A stretch of DNA of 64,000 nucleotides from Chloracidobacterium sp. CP2_5A (GTDB lineage: Bacteria; Acidobacteriota; Blastocatellia; Chloracidobacteriales; Chloracidobacteriaceae): assembly GCA_002254845.1 (NCBI GenBank), contig NKPT01000009.1, positions 1 to 64,000 on the forward strand. Direction: 5' to 3'. Numbering within the stretch: position 1 is the stretch's first letter; each line of letters starts with the position of its first letter. Below the pieces are notes generated by a model. It made no database searches and was not told where the DNA came from. It saw only the letters and a program-made list of their open reading frames with translations. Of the stretch, positions 1 through 8,727 are shown in pieces. Position numbers and translations under genes: made by a program.

Positions 1-486
1 GAAGAGCGCCCCGTCCGCATCGCGCCTATTCTGTGCACGTCTTTCCACGCGCTTTACGCCGCGGATGAGGGCGAGCGCCGGGCGGCGCGCGCCGACTACG
101 AAGCGTTCATCCAGGCGCTTCGCGCGACGCTCGCGGACAGCCCCTGCCGCGCCGCGCTGCTTGTCGGCGGCGACTTGGCGCACGTCGGCCCCAAGTTCGG
201 CGACGCCTTTGACGCCCAAGCCAAGGCGAGCGAGCTGGAGCGCGCTGACACAGAATTGCTCGAATATGTCGCCGCCGGCGACAGCCAGGCCCTGCTCGCC
301 CACATCGCGCGCGATGCGGACGCGCGGCGCATCTGCGGATTTCCGCCGCTGATGGCGTACCTTGACGCGCTGCCGGCGTTTGGGCCAACGGAAGGGCGGG
401 CGCTGCATTACGAGCAGTGGCAGGAGCGCCCGACTCGCTCAGCCGTCACGTACGGCGTGGTTGCGACGTGGCGAAAGAAAAAATAA
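1..486 (+). CDS. MEMO family protein (AmmeMemoRadiSam system protein B), 3' part
   Basis: The reading frame is open from the first base, so the N-terminus lies outside the window; 161 residues are visible. The motif GGDLAHVGPKFGD followed about 60 residues later by CGFPPLMAYL is characteristic of the MEMO family, a dioxygenase-like fold that in bacteria often travels with an AMMECR1 protein and a radical SAM enzyme. The protein ends in a basic WRKKK tail 5 bases before the CCA end of a convergent tRNA. The AMMECR1 and radical SAM partners, if present, must lie upstream of the window; the radical SAM gene at 15650 is of another type. The family's biochemical role in bacteria is not settled, so I give no function. 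Confidence 0.82.
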   Translation, partial: EERPVRIAPILCTSFHALYAADEGERRAARADYEAFIQALRATLADSPCRAALLVGGDLAHVGPKFGDAFDAQAKASELERADTELLEYVAAGDSQALLAHIARDADARRICGFPPLMAYLDALPAFGPTEGRALHYEQWQERPTRSAVTYGVVATWRKKK

Positions 487-491
487 AGGCA

Positions 492-568
<77 letters not shown>

Positions 569-599
569 GCGAAGCTCGCCCGGATGGGCTGGGAAGCCG

Positions 600-628
600 A
601 AGCTAGCAAACTCCCTGATGCGCGTCAA
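600..628 (-). promoter_or_regulatory. sigma-70 promoter of tRNA-Val(CAC)
   Basis: On the minus strand TTGACG (628-623) and TAGCTT (605-600) are separated by exactly 17 bases, and transcription would start roughly 25 bases before the mature tRNA end. The -35 box is five of six to consensus, the -10 box four of six. Confidence 0.6.
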
Positions 629-683
629 TTCGCTCGCTCCCGCGGCGCGGCGCGCCAACGCCAATCAGCCTGACTCAAACGCT

Positions 684-1742
684 ATGGAAACACGCACCCT
701 GCGCTGCATCCTGACCGGACTTGGCAACATCGGCCGGTCGTTTCTGGCTATGCTTCCGGCGCGCGCCGCCTATCTGCGCGAGCGTTATGGCCTCGCCCTG
801 CGCTTTGTCGCTGTCGCTGACTCTTCCGGCTGCATTGCTTGTGAACAGGGTCTTGATCCTATCGCCATTGTCGCCTGCAAGCGTGACAAGCGGGGCGTTG
901 TCGAGCTGGCCGGCGGCGACATCCGCATCACTGAGATGACCGCGGCGGCGCAGCGGCTTCCAGCCGACCTGCTGCTGGAAGCGACGCCGACCGACATCCG
1001 CGCGGGGCAGCCGGGGCTCGACTTGATTCGCGCCGCGCTGCAGCGGGGCGTCCATGTGGTCATGGCGAGCAAAGGCGCGCTGGTCGTGGCGTTTGACGAG
1101 CTGGCCCGGATGAGCGACTGGTCGGGCGACCGCCGAGCGCCCCGGCTGCGCTTCAGCGGCGCGGTCGCCGGCGCGCTGCCTAGCGTCAACATCGGCTGGC
1201 GCGACTTGGCCGGGGGCGAGATTCGCTCGATAGAAGCCGTTCTCAATGGCACAACACAGGTCATGCTAACCCTGATGAGCGAGGGGAAGGATTATGCCGC
1301 GGCGCTCGCCGAGGCGCAGCGCATCGGCATCGCCGAGCCAGACCCAACGCTTGATGTCGAGGGCTGGGACGCCGCGAACAAGCTGCTCATCCTGTCTAAT
1401 GCGGTCTTGCGCCAGCCGACGCGGCTTTCCGATATTGCCGTCGAAGGCATCACGCGCGTGACGCCGGATGACATTCAGCGCGCCCGGCGCAATGGCGGCA
1501 ATCTTATTCTCCTGGCTAAGGCGGAGCGCGGCGCGGATGGACGCTACGACCTGAGCGTGCGCCCGACCAGCGTGCCAGCCGACCATCCGCTGGCGCGGCT
1601 CGGGATGCAGGAAGCCGGGATCGTCTATCAAAGCGACATCTTCGGACGAACGACCGCCTTTAGCCTGGAGGATGGCCCGACGGGGACCGCCGCCGCCATG
1701 CTGCGCGACATTCTGTCCATCGCGCCCGAAATCGCGGCGTGA
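684..1742 (+). CDS. hom: Homoserine dehydrogenase
   Basis: Reduces aspartate semialdehyde to homoserine with NAD(P)H, the branch point to threonine, methionine and isoleucine; cytosolic. The N-terminal Rossmann motif GLGNIG, the catalytic-domain signature VLNGTTQVMLTLM and the block GIAEPDPTLDVEGWDAANK match homoserine dehydrogenases. At 352 residues it ends after the catalytic domain, so it lacks the C-terminal ACT domain that gives threonine feedback inhibition in many bacteria. The frame is open further upstream to 618, but the ATG at 684 opens directly into the Rossmann fold, so I take that start. It is monocistronic in this view: a divergent tRNA lies upstream and a 183-base gap follows. 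Threonine regulation, if any, would have to act elsewhere. Confidence 0.92.
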   Translation: METRTLRCILTGLGNIGRSFLAMLPARAAYLRERYGLALRFVAVADSSGCIACEQGLDPIAIVACKRDKRGVVELAGGDIRITEMTAAAQRLPADLLLEATPTDIRAGQPGLDLIRAALQRGVHVVMASKGALVVAFDELARMSDWSGDRRAPRLRFSGAVAGALPSVNIGWRDLAGGEIRSIEAVLNGTTQVMLTLMSEGKDYAAALAEAQRIGIAEPDPTLDVEGWDAANKLLILSNAVLRQPTRLSDIAVEGITRVTPDDIQRARRNGGNLILLAKAERGADGRYDLSVRPTSVPADHPLARLGMQEAGIVYQSDIFGRTTAFSLEDGPTGTAAAMLRDILSIAPEIAA

Positions 1743-1925
1743 GCGGCCGCCCCGGTAGTCAAGCCGAAGCCCCTGGGCTTTCGCAAGGCAACGCTGGCTT
1801 ATTCAGCCGCTTCGTAAGCTTACGTCCATCGCTCGGCGACTGACTTTCATAAAGTCTTCATCCAGGGCGCTTAGCGTCTGCCAAAGGCGCCAGAATCCAA
1901 ATGACAGGAGGCTCTTTCCATACCG

Positions 1926-2438
1926 ATGGCTTACAGAGCGGCCGCTTGGCTTTTTCTTCTCGGATTTTTTATTTTCGCGCTCGTTCCCGTCACCCGCGCC
2001 GCTGATAGCCTCGTTGGCGGGCAATCGCAATCCTTCACGCTTGCGGATCAGTACAATCGTCCGCGCACCATCGCTTTTCCCACGACCAAGCCGCTGGTTC
2101 TCATGCTGGGCGACCGCGTCGGCTCGGAGCAAATCGAGCCTTGGGTTCGAGAGCTCTACCAGCGGTATGGCGACAGCATCGAGATTCAGGGCGTGGCGAT
2201 CTTGCGCGGCGTGCCCGGCCCTATCCGGCCCATCGTCCGCAGCCAGCTTCGCAGTCGCGCGCCCAAAAGCGTGCTTCTGGACTGGGGCGGCGCCGTGGCT
2301 GATATGTATCGCTGCCAGAGCGATGTCTGTAACGTCATCGTGCTTGACCGACAAGGTCGCATCGCAACCATTGTTCGCGGGAGCGCGTCAGCGGAGCGGT
2401 GCCGCGCCGTGTGCCAAACTCTCGACCGAATTTGCTAG
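1926..2438 (+). CDS. Secreted thioredoxin-fold protein without CxxC
   Basis: 170 residues. Residues 1-26 form a signal peptide (positively charged start, hydrophobic stretch to about 21, then RAA). The rest looks like a redoxin/thioredoxin fold: strand LVLMLGD, helix, strand EIQGVAIL, a loop VPGPIRPIV, and strand NVIVLDRQGRI. The usual active-site CxxC after the first strand is absent (GDRVGSEQ). Instead five cysteines sit at 130, 135, 159, 163 and 170, all in the C-terminal quarter, suggesting structural disulphides or a relocated redox site. An AGGAGG at 1906-1911, 14 bases before the ATG, supports the start. Neighbours give no hint. Function unknown; periplasmic location is inferred. Confidence 0.65.
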   Translation: MAYRAAAWLFLLGFFIFALVPVTRAADSLVGGQSQSFTLADQYNRPRTIAFPTTKPLVLMLGDRVGSEQIEPWVRELYQRYGDSIEIQGVAILRGVPGPIRPIVRSQLRSRAPKSVLLDWGGAVADMYRCQSDVCNVIVLDRQGRIATIVRGSASAERCRAVCQTLDRIC

Positions 2439-2549
2439 CGCGCTTTTCACGCCGGCGCGCAAGCGGCCGGCAGAGGCCAGGCGCTCGGGTTGGCTAAAGG
2501 AAGTTGGCTCAGGGAAAAGGCGCGCTCCGCGTCGCCTGAAAGCGGTCGC

Positions 2550-4163
2550 TCACTTCCCCTTGGCCGGCGGCGCCACCTGCGCCCCTGCCACCAGCCAGCG
2601 CCGGTCGCGCTTGATGAAGCGATACGCGACGCGCGTTGTATCGTTGAGGCTCGCCCCAGTCAGGCGATGGCGACCGGTCAGCGTCCGGTCGGCGATTGCC
2701 GTAGCGGTTGCGCCTTTGGCGTCGAGCTGAACCTGCGGCGCTTTGTGGGTCATCGAAAGCTCCGCGTAAGTTTCCCAAAGCTTAGCCATATCGCTGACGG
2801 CGCGCTCGGCCGTCTCCTCGCGGCGGCCATAGTACGGGCGAAGCGTCGCGTCGAAATAAGTTAGGTAGTGATCGACTTGCTGCGCGGTGAAAGCCTGCGC
2901 CAGGCCGTCCAGCGCCGCCAGAATGGCTTCCTGGCTGGTTTGGTTTTCCGCTTGCGGCTGATTGGGACGCGACGCGATGCGCGGCGCGGCGGCTTCCGGC
3001 GCCTGCGCGGCGGGCTGGGGCGCGACATAGGTCTTCCAGATGCCAAGGCCGCCGATGCCGACGGCAATCGCGCCGGCGGCGAGCCAAGGCAGCCACCGGC
3101 GGCGACGCTGGTCTGCGGGCGGCGGCGCGGCCGCTTCCGGCGCGGGCTCGGAAGGCTTGGGCGCGGCCGGCGGCGCGGTCGCGGGTCGCTTCGGCAGCTC
3201 TGGCGCTGGCGGGGCGGTTTCAGCGTCACAGCGCGCTTTGGCGGCAGGCGGCGGGGCGGGCGCTTCGAGCGGGCTTGGCGGCGCGGCGACGGTCCGGGAC
3301 GCCGGCGACGCCGCCGGCGGGCGGTTGACTTCAAGCTGTCCCTTACGCAGCAGCGCCCCCTCGGCGTCGGCGACGGCCGGCGCATGCACCCAAATGTCGC
3401 CGCCGCTCGGTTGCTCGCAGTCGAAAATTTCTGAAAACCAGTGAGTGAAGTCGCCGGCCACGCCAAAGCGCGACCAACTCGGAATGATGTGGTAGGCGCT
3501 CGGCGGCGCGCCGACGCCGCAGGCGTAAAACAGCCCTTTTTCGTTACGGAAAAACCGGCGCAGGTTGTAGTCGAAGTGAACCCGAATGAGCCTTGGCAGG
3601 TATCGCTGGTGCAGCTCGCGCGCCTGAATCGGAGCGACCAAGGCGATGCCGTCCGGCGCGACCGTAACCGCCGGCGCGGCATCCGTCGCCGCGGCCGGCA
3701 GCGAATCTTCCCGAACAACCGTCGGCGCTCCCGATGCGGCGCTAGTCGCGCTGGCGGCTATGACGGGCGCGGGCGAGCGCTCAATCGGCTCGCGGCAGGT
3801 CGGGCACTGCCGACGCTGCGTAACGAATGTAACCCGCAGCAGGCGGCACGCATGGGGCAAGGCTTCGCCTTCCACGGAAGCGCCGCAACCGGGACAGCGC
3901 GGATGGGCAGGCGCCTCGCGAGGCCAATAGGTCATGAGCTCGCAGGCCTGACACAGGCGGAGCGTCGCGTCTGGCGCTTGGCAATAGGGGCAGGCGTCTG
4001 GACGCTCGACCTGCCGCATGTCCCAGTAGAGGTCGCAGGCGGGGCAATAGCCGGTGACGCCTTCGAGTCGCAGTCCGTGGCCGGCCGGGCAGACTTGCTC
4101 GACGGCGTCAGGCGCGAAGGGAAAGCGCGCGGCGTGCTGCGCGCACCAGACAGTTGGCGGCAT
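2550..4163 (-). CDS. Zinc-ribbon, single-TM protein with NTF2-like C-terminal domain
   Basis: 537 residues in four parts. Residues 1-125 hold a run of Cys pairs (CPAC, CPYC, CQAC, CPGC, CPTC) typical of several consecutive zinc ribbons. Residues about 180-275 form a cysteine-poor globular part with many aromatic residues (HFDYNLRRFF, HIIPSWSRFG). A long Pro/Ala linker follows, then one transmembrane helix near 370-390 after a basic RRRRW stop. The C-terminal 120 residues (HYLTYFDATLRPYYGRRE, ADRTLTG, FIKRDRRWLV) look like a nuclear-transport-factor-2/SnoaL-like fold. By charge rule the ribbons should be cytoplasmic and the C-terminal domain periplasmic. It is the last gene of the HDAC-YkgJ operon (20 bases after the preceding stop). 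Function unknown. Confidence 0.75.
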   Translation of the reverse strand: MPPTVWCAQHAARFPFAPDAVEQVCPAGHGLRLEGVTGYCPACDLYWDMRQVERPDACPYCQAPDATLRLCQACELMTYWPREAPAHPRCPGCGASVEGEALPHACRLLRVTFVTQRRQCPTCREPIERSPAPVIAASATSAASGAPTVVREDSLPAAATDAAPAVTVAPDGIALVAPIQARELHQRYLPRLIRVHFDYNLRRFFRNEKGLFYACGVGAPPSAYHIIPSWSRFGVAGDFTHWFSEIFDCEQPSGGDIWVHAPAVADAEGALLRKGQLEVNRPPAASPASRTVAAPPSPLEAPAPPPAAKARCDAETAPPAPELPKRPATAPPAAPKPSEPAPEAAAPPPADQRRRRWLPWLAAGAIAVGIGGLGIWKTYVAPQPAAQAPEAAAPRIASRPNQPQAENQTSQEAILAALDGLAQAFTAQQVDHYLTYFDATLRPYYGRREETAERAVSDMAKLWETYAELSMTHKAPQVQLDAKGATATAIADRTLTGRHRLTGASLNDTTRVAYRFIKRDRRWLVAGAQVAPPAKGK

Positions 4164-4183
4164 GGCGATAACTTCCCTCCGAC

Positions 4184-4867
4184 TTAGCGACGCCCCTCGC
4201 GATAACCGCGTTGGCGCGCCGCGGCGGCGTCTGATGTCGGCGACGGTGTCGGCGACTGACCTTCTTCTTCGGATGCCAGCTTGGCAAGCCAGAGCGGAAT
4301 TGGAAGCCAGACGGACGGCGCGCCGTAGGCCGCTTCATCAAGCGCCGCGACCTGCCGTTCGACCGCCCGTTGCGTGCCGGTTTCGGGCAGGTCCTCCCAC
4401 CGCTCATAGCAGCCGTGCTGGATGCAGGCCGCGGGCTTAGCCTTCCAGTGGACGAGACATCCGACGCCGCGCTCAAACAGCGGGCAGGCGTAGGTCTTTT
4501 CAAAGGCGTCGCCGGTTTCCGTCAGCCCGTACCGCGCGACGGCGACGCGCGCCCGCGCAATGACTTCGCGCGCTTTCTCCGGCCCGCGCTTCGCGCTCTG
4601 GCGCAGCGTCGCCAGCATCGCCTCGGCTTCGAGCCGCGCGATGTTGACATTGACAAACTGCGCGTCGGCGCAGCAGGGCGTCGGGCAGCCGGCGCAATCG
4701 GCCGCCAAATGGCCATAAGCTCGGCCAATGTAGCGCGCAAACCGCTGCTTGAGGCGGCGCAGTCGCGCCAGCGCCGTCGCTTTTTCAAGCGTTCCGCCCG
4801 CTGGCGGGCGCGGACGCTGCGCCGCAAGTCGTTGCCGGATGCGCCATCGCGCGGCAGCCCGCTTCAT
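4184..4867 (-). CDS. YkgJ-like Cys-cluster protein
   Basis: 227 residues. A first cluster CAGCPTPCC near residue 58 and a second CPLFERGVGCLVHWKAKPAAC...HGC near 128-152 match the YkgJ/UPF0153 family, whose conserved cysteines are thought to bind zinc or an iron-sulphur cluster. The last 30 residues are low-complexity and the first 25 strongly basic. The ATG lies 3 bases after the stop of the histone-deacetylase-like gene, and a zinc-ribbon membrane protein follows 20 bases on, so the three are probably one transcript. The role of the family is not established; a part in metal or cofactor handling is a guess. Confidence 0.75.
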   Translation of the reverse strand: MKRAAARWRIRQRLAAQRPRPPAGGTLEKATALARLRRLKQRFARYIGRAYGHLAADCAGCPTPCCADAQFVNVNIARLEAEAMLATLRQSAKRGPEKAREVIARARVAVARYGLTETGDAFEKTYACPLFERGVGCLVHWKAKPAACIQHGCYERWEDLPETGTQRAVERQVAALDEAAYGAPSVWLPIPLWLAKLASEEEGQSPTPSPTSDAAAARQRGYREGRR

Positions 4868-4870
4868 AGG

Positions 4871-5869
4871 TTAGGCCTCTAGAGCTTGGCTTGTCGCGCC
4901 GGTCTGGTCAGCAAGGGTCTGGTCGGCAAGCGCCGCGGCATGGCGGCAAACCGCTCCCGGCAGGGCGGTCAGGTTATAGCCGCCCTCCAAGACGGAAACA
5001 AGCCGTCCGGCGCAGTAGGTATCCGCCACATCCTTGACGAGCCGGGTCAGATGCGCGAAGTCGGCATCCGTCAGGTTGAGATTGCCCAGCGGATCGTCCG
5101 CATGAGCGTCAAAGCCGGCCGAAATCAGCACGAAATCCGGGCGAAACCGATCCGTGATCGCCGCCAGGCCGGCTTCAAACGCCTGCCGATGCGCGGCGGC
5201 GGATGTCCCGGCCGCAAGCGGAATGTTTAGCGTGTAGCCTTCGCCCGCGCCCGCGCCGCGCTCCCACTGGCTGCCTGTGCCGGGATAGTGCGGAAACTGG
5301 TGCGTCGAGAAGAAAAAAACCGATGGATCGGCGTAAAAAATTTCCTGCGTGCCGTTGCCATGGTGAACGTCCCAATCCACAATGAGAACGCGCTCGAAGC
5401 CCAGGCGCTGGGCATGACGAGCGGCAATGGCCACATTGTTGAATAAGCAAAAACCCATGGCGCGGCTCGCGGTCGCGTGATGGCCTGGCGGGCGGATGAC
5501 GGCGAGCGCCCGGCGAGCGCCGCCGCGGCCGACAGCCTCGACGGCGGCCAACGCCGCGCCAGCCGCGTAAAGCGCCGCTTCGTAAGAGCCGGACGAAACA
5601 ACGGTGTCTGGGTCCAGCGCCACCCGCTGCCGGCGCTGGCGCGCCATCGCGCAGGCGTCCGCCACCCGCGCAATGTGCTCCGGCGTATGGACGCGGGTCA
5701 GCTCCTCGCTCGACGCGACGCGGGGCGCGCCGCGCTCAATAGCCGCTCGCAGCGCCGCGTCGCTTTCGAGCGCGCGGACAATCGCTGTCACGCGCGCCGC
5801 CGTCTCCGGGTGCGCGCCCGTATCGTGCTGGGCATGGGGCGCGGGGGCGAAAATCCAGGCGGCTGACAT
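4871..5869 (-). CDS. Histone deacetylase-like (class II) amidohydrolase
   Basis: 332 residues from the ATG at 5869. Hydrolyses acyl-lysine or acyl-polyamine amide bonds with a zinc ion. All hallmark residues are present: RPPGHH (HH130-131), the zinc ligands D167 and H169 in DWDVHHGNG, the third ligand D254 in [13 protein letters not shown], and the transition-state tyrosine Y298 in EGGYNL. The opening [17 protein letters not shown] motif ([13 protein letters not shown]) is typical of the bacterial acetoin-utilisation/acetylpolyamine branch. The frame continues 43 codons upstream, but no ribosome site distinguishes those starts and the family begins near the chosen one. It heads a minus-strand operon with a YkgJ-like and a zinc-ribbon protein and is divergent from a MocR regulator 164 bases away. 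Substrate unknown. Confidence 0.9.
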   Translation of the reverse strand: MSAAWIFAPAPHAQHDTGAHPETAARVTAIVRALESDAALRAAIERGAPRVASSEELTRVHTPEHIARVADACAMARQRRQRVALDPDTVVSSGSYEAALYAAGAALAAVEAVGRGGARRALAVIRPPGHHATASRAMGFCLFNNVAIAARHAQRLGFERVLIVDWDVHHGNGTQEIFYADPSVFFFSTHQFPHYPGTGSQWERGAGAGEGYTLNIPLAAGTSAAAHRQAFEAGLAAITDRFRPDFVLISAGFDAHADDPLGNLNLTDADFAHLTRLVKDVADTYCAGRLVSVLEGGYNLTALPGAVCRHAAALADQTLADQTGATSQALEA

Positions 5870-6033
5870 GGCGAGGTCTGGCGGGCAGCCCATCGAGCCA
5901 ACAAGCGCCTGGCTCAAGTGGCTGGCATAAAAAAATGAATTGGCTGTTTTCTCAGCGTTGCCGCGCCATAAGATGATGCGCCAAGCGGCAAAAATCAATC
6001 CATCCTTTCAGATCCCCGACGAGTCACGACGGC

Positions 6034-7572
6034 ATGCGCTTCACCCTCGACCACCATTCCAAAACGCCGGTGTATCTGCAAATCAAGCAGACGGTTTTGG
6101 CGGCGATCCGCGACGGCAAGCTGTCGCCGGGCGCGCGCTTGCCGGCGACGCGCGAGCTGGCGCAGGCGCTGGGCGTCAACCGGAGCACGGTGGCGATGGC
6201 CTACGACGAGTTGCTGGCGGACGGGGCGGTGGAATCCTTTGTCGGGCGCGGCACGTTTGTCGCCCGCCAGAAACTGGCGGAGGTCGCGCCGCTCGAGGGC
6301 CGCGCCGCGCGCCGGACGCCATTGCGCAAGATGGTGTGGGAAGGCGTGTTTTCCGAACGCGCGCAGAGTCCGGTCGTCGAGTCGCTGCTGGACCTCTATC
6401 AAGTCAGCACGCTGCGCGATGTCATTTCCTTCTCCGGCTCGTTTCCAGACGCCGCGTCGTTTCCGACTCGCGATTTTCGCAACTCGCTGCACTTTGCCGA
6501 GCGGACGCTGGGAGACGAGGTCTATCGCTATGGCCCGGTCGCCGGGTACGAGCGACTGCGCGATTATCTGGCGCAGCGGATGCGCGAAAGCGGCGCGGAT
6601 GTCACGACTGAAAACGTCATCGTGACCAGTGGCTCGCAGCAGGCCCTTGACCTCATCGCGCGCGCCCTGATTTCGCCTGGCGACGCCGTGGCGATTGAAA
6701 ACCCGACCTATCCGGGCGCGATGACCGCCTTCGCGCTGGCGGGGGCGCGGCTGCTGTCGATTCCGGTGGATGAGGACGGCTTGTGCGTGGATGTCTTGGA
6801 AAACGTGCTCAAGGTGCAGCGCCCCAAGCTGGTCTACGTCGTGCCGAGCTTTCAGAATCCGACCGGCGCGTGCCTGAGCTGGGAGCGTCGCCGCCGGCTG
6901 CTCGCCTTGGCGCGGCAGCATAACTTGCCGATTGTCGAGGACGACTACGGCTCGCACCTGCGCTTCGATGGCGATCCGCTCCCGCATCTCAAGGCGCTGG
7001 ACGACACCGAGCACGTCATTTATGTCAGCAACTTTTCCAAGAGTCTCCTGCCGGGCCTGCGCATTGGGTGGTGCGCGGCGGCGCGACCGGTGATTGCGCG
7101 CCTGACGGCGTTCAAGCAGAACAGCGACATCACCACCTCGCCCCTGCTGCAATCGGCGCTGTGGGACTTTTGCCGGCGCAAGCGTTACGAGGCGCACCTG
7201 GAGCGGATCCGGCCCATTTATCGCGCGCGCCGCGACATGATGCTGGAGCATTTGCGGGACGACTTCCCGTCGGGGACGGTCTGGACAACGCCCGCCGGAG
7301 GCTTGTTCTTGTGGGTGACGCTGCCGGCGGCGCTGGATGCCACCGAGCTGCTTTACCAAGCGCGTCAACAGGGCGTTGTCTTCAGCCGCGGGCGGCTGTT
7401 TTACAGCGATAACCCCAAGCGGAACACGCTGCGCCTCAGTTACGGCCACGTCTCGCTTGAGCAAATCGAACGCGGGATGCGGGTCATTGGCTCGACGGCC
7501 AAAGCGATGTTGAGCCGGGTGGCCAGCCGCGCGGCCGAGCGCTTTCACAGCCAGACGGTGCCGCTGGTATGA
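6034..7572 (+). CDS. MocR/PdxR-family transcriptional regulator
   Basis: 512 residues: an N-terminal GntR winged helix (about 10-78, with SPGARLPATRELAQALGVNR and GRGTFV) fused to a fold-type I aminotransferase domain. The PLP-binding lysine is K336 in SNFSKSLLPGLRIGW, and the upstream VEDDYGSHLRF and PSFQNPTG motifs are intact. MocR proteins sense PLP-linked metabolites and control vitamin B6 or amino-acid genes. It stands between a divergent HDAC operon and a co-directional branched-chain aminotransferase 105 bases on; either could be a target. The start is the first ATG in frame with the winged helix. Confidence in family is high, in regulon low. Confidence 0.9.
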   Translation: MRFTLDHHSKTPVYLQIKQTVLAAIRDGKLSPGARLPATRELAQALGVNRSTVAMAYDELLADGAVESFVGRGTFVARQKLAEVAPLEGRAARRTPLRKMVWEGVFSERAQSPVVESLLDLYQVSTLRDVISFSGSFPDAASFPTRDFRNSLHFAERTLGDEVYRYGPVAGYERLRDYLAQRMRESGADVTTENVIVTSGSQQALDLIARALISPGDAVAIENPTYPGAMTAFALAGARLLSIPVDEDGLCVDVLENVLKVQRPKLVYVVPSFQNPTGACLSWERRRRLLALARQHNLPIVEDDYGSHLRFDGDPLPHLKALDDTEHVIYVSNFSKSLLPGLRIGWCAAARPVIARLTAFKQNSDITTSPLLQSALWDFCRRKRYEAHLERIRPIYRARRDMMLEHLRDDFPSGTVWTTPAGGLFLWVTLPAALDATELLYQARQQGVVFSRGRLFYSDNPKRNTLRLSYGHVSLEQIERGMRVIGSTAKAMLSRVASRAAERFHSQTVPLV

Positions 7573-7677
7573 CGCGCTCGCTCGCGTTACGGCCGGCGCG
7601 TCATTAATTGAAGCGCTCAGCCGGTTGAACTCTGTAGATTGGTTAGAGTCACTTCATATTCAAGGGAGACGCCATCT

Positions 7678-8646
7678 ATGCGCCATCGTGAAGTCGCTTT
7701 TTTCGAGGGAAGCTTCGTGCCGCTCGCCGAAGCCAACATCAACGTCATGACGCATGCGTTTAATTACGGCACAGCCGTTTTTGAAGGCATTCGCGGCTAC
7801 TGGAACGCTGATGACGAGGAGCTTTATCTGTTTCGCCCGCGCGATCACTTCGCTCGGCTCATACAGAACGCTTCGCTCCTCAAGATGAAATTGCCCTATG
7901 ACGCGGATGCGTTATGCGACCTGGCCGTTGAGCTTATCCAGCGCAATGGCTACCGCGAGGATGTGTATATTCGCCCGCTGGCCTACAAAACCGCGCGTCA
8001 AATTGGCACGAAGCTCTCCCCTGGCGACGATTTCACGATGTTTGTCGTGCCGATGCGCGACTACGTGGATACCAGTCGCCCGCTCGCGGTCAGCGTGTCA
8101 TCGTGGCGGCGGGTTGAAGACAACGCCATCCCGGCGCGCGGAAAAATCTGCGGCGCCTATGTCAACTCCGCGCTGGCGGCGACGGAAGCTCGCGACAACG
8201 GCTATGACGAAGCGATCGTCCTCAACGCGCACGGCAAGGTGGCGGAAGGCGCGGCGATGAACATCTTCATCGCGCGGAACAGCAAGCTCGTGACGACGCC
8301 AATTTATGCCGACATTCTGGAAGGCATCACGCGCCACACGGTCGTGGAGCTGGCCCGGTGGGAGCTGGGCGTGGAAACCGACTTCCGCCCAATTGACCGC
8401 TCCGAGCTATACATCGCCGATGAGGCGTTCTTCTGCGGCACGGGCGCGCAAATTGCCGCGATTGGCTCCGTGGATCGGCGCTTGGTTGGCACCGGCCAAG
8501 CTGGGCCGATAACGCGGCGCTTGCAAGCGATCTACGGCGACGTAACGCGGGGCCGCATCGGGCACTACCGCAAGTGGCTACTGTCCTGCCGGGTGACGTC
8601 CCGTTCGCTTGAAAGCGCTTCCTGCCTGGCCGGCGTTGGCGACTAG
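7678..8646 (+). CDS. ilvE: Branched-chain amino acid aminotransferase
   Basis: 322 residues, class IV PLP enzyme that exchanges amino groups between leucine, isoleucine, valine and 2-oxoglutarate. Recognised by INVMTHAFNYGTAVFEGIRGYW near the start, the PLP lysine K156 in RGKICGAYVNS, the EGAAMNIF motif, and the late motif DILEGITRHTVVELA; the GTGAQIAAIGSVDRR block closes the fold. The ATG at 7678 follows AAGGGAGA at a proper distance; an upstream in-frame TTG/GTG region to 7639 is not needed. The C-terminal end (after RGRIGHYRKWL) is about 25 residues longer than usual and of low similarity. It fits with the acyl-CoA dehydrogenase and methylmalonyl-CoA epimerase genes further on as part of branched-chain metabolism. 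Confidence 0.92.
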   Translation: MRHREVAFFEGSFVPLAEANINVMTHAFNYGTAVFEGIRGYWNADDEELYLFRPRDHFARLIQNASLLKMKLPYDADALCDLAVELIQRNGYREDVYIRPLAYKTARQIGTKLSPGDDFTMFVVPMRDYVDTSRPLAVSVSSWRRVEDNAIPARGKICGAYVNSALAATEARDNGYDEAIVLNAHGKVAEGAAMNIFIARNSKLVTTPIYADILEGITRHTVVELARWELGVETDFRPIDRSELYIADEAFFCGTGAQIAAIGSVDRRLVGTGQAGPITRRLQAIYGDVTRGRIGHYRKWLLSCRVTSRSLESASCLAGVGD

Positions 8647-8688
8647 CGCGCTCTTCAAGCCAGCGAAGCGATTCCAGGAACGACTGTG

Positions 8689-8727
8689 AAGCCGCGCCGC
8701 CCAGCCTTTCGGCGGCGCGATCGGCTT
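8689..8727. terminator. Hairpin between convergent genes
   Basis: CGCGCCGCC (8693-8701) pairs with GGCGGCGCG (8711-8719) over a nine-base loop, and AAGCC/GGCTT flanks extend it. It lies exactly between the stops of ilvE and the convergent membrane-protein gene, so it could terminate both. No clear U run follows on either strand. Confidence 0.5.

Noticed and set aside
5995-7548. 517-codon minus-strand frame opposite the MocR gene
   Set aside because: Arg/Gln/His-rich shadow of a GC-rich gene; the plus strand has all MocR motifs.
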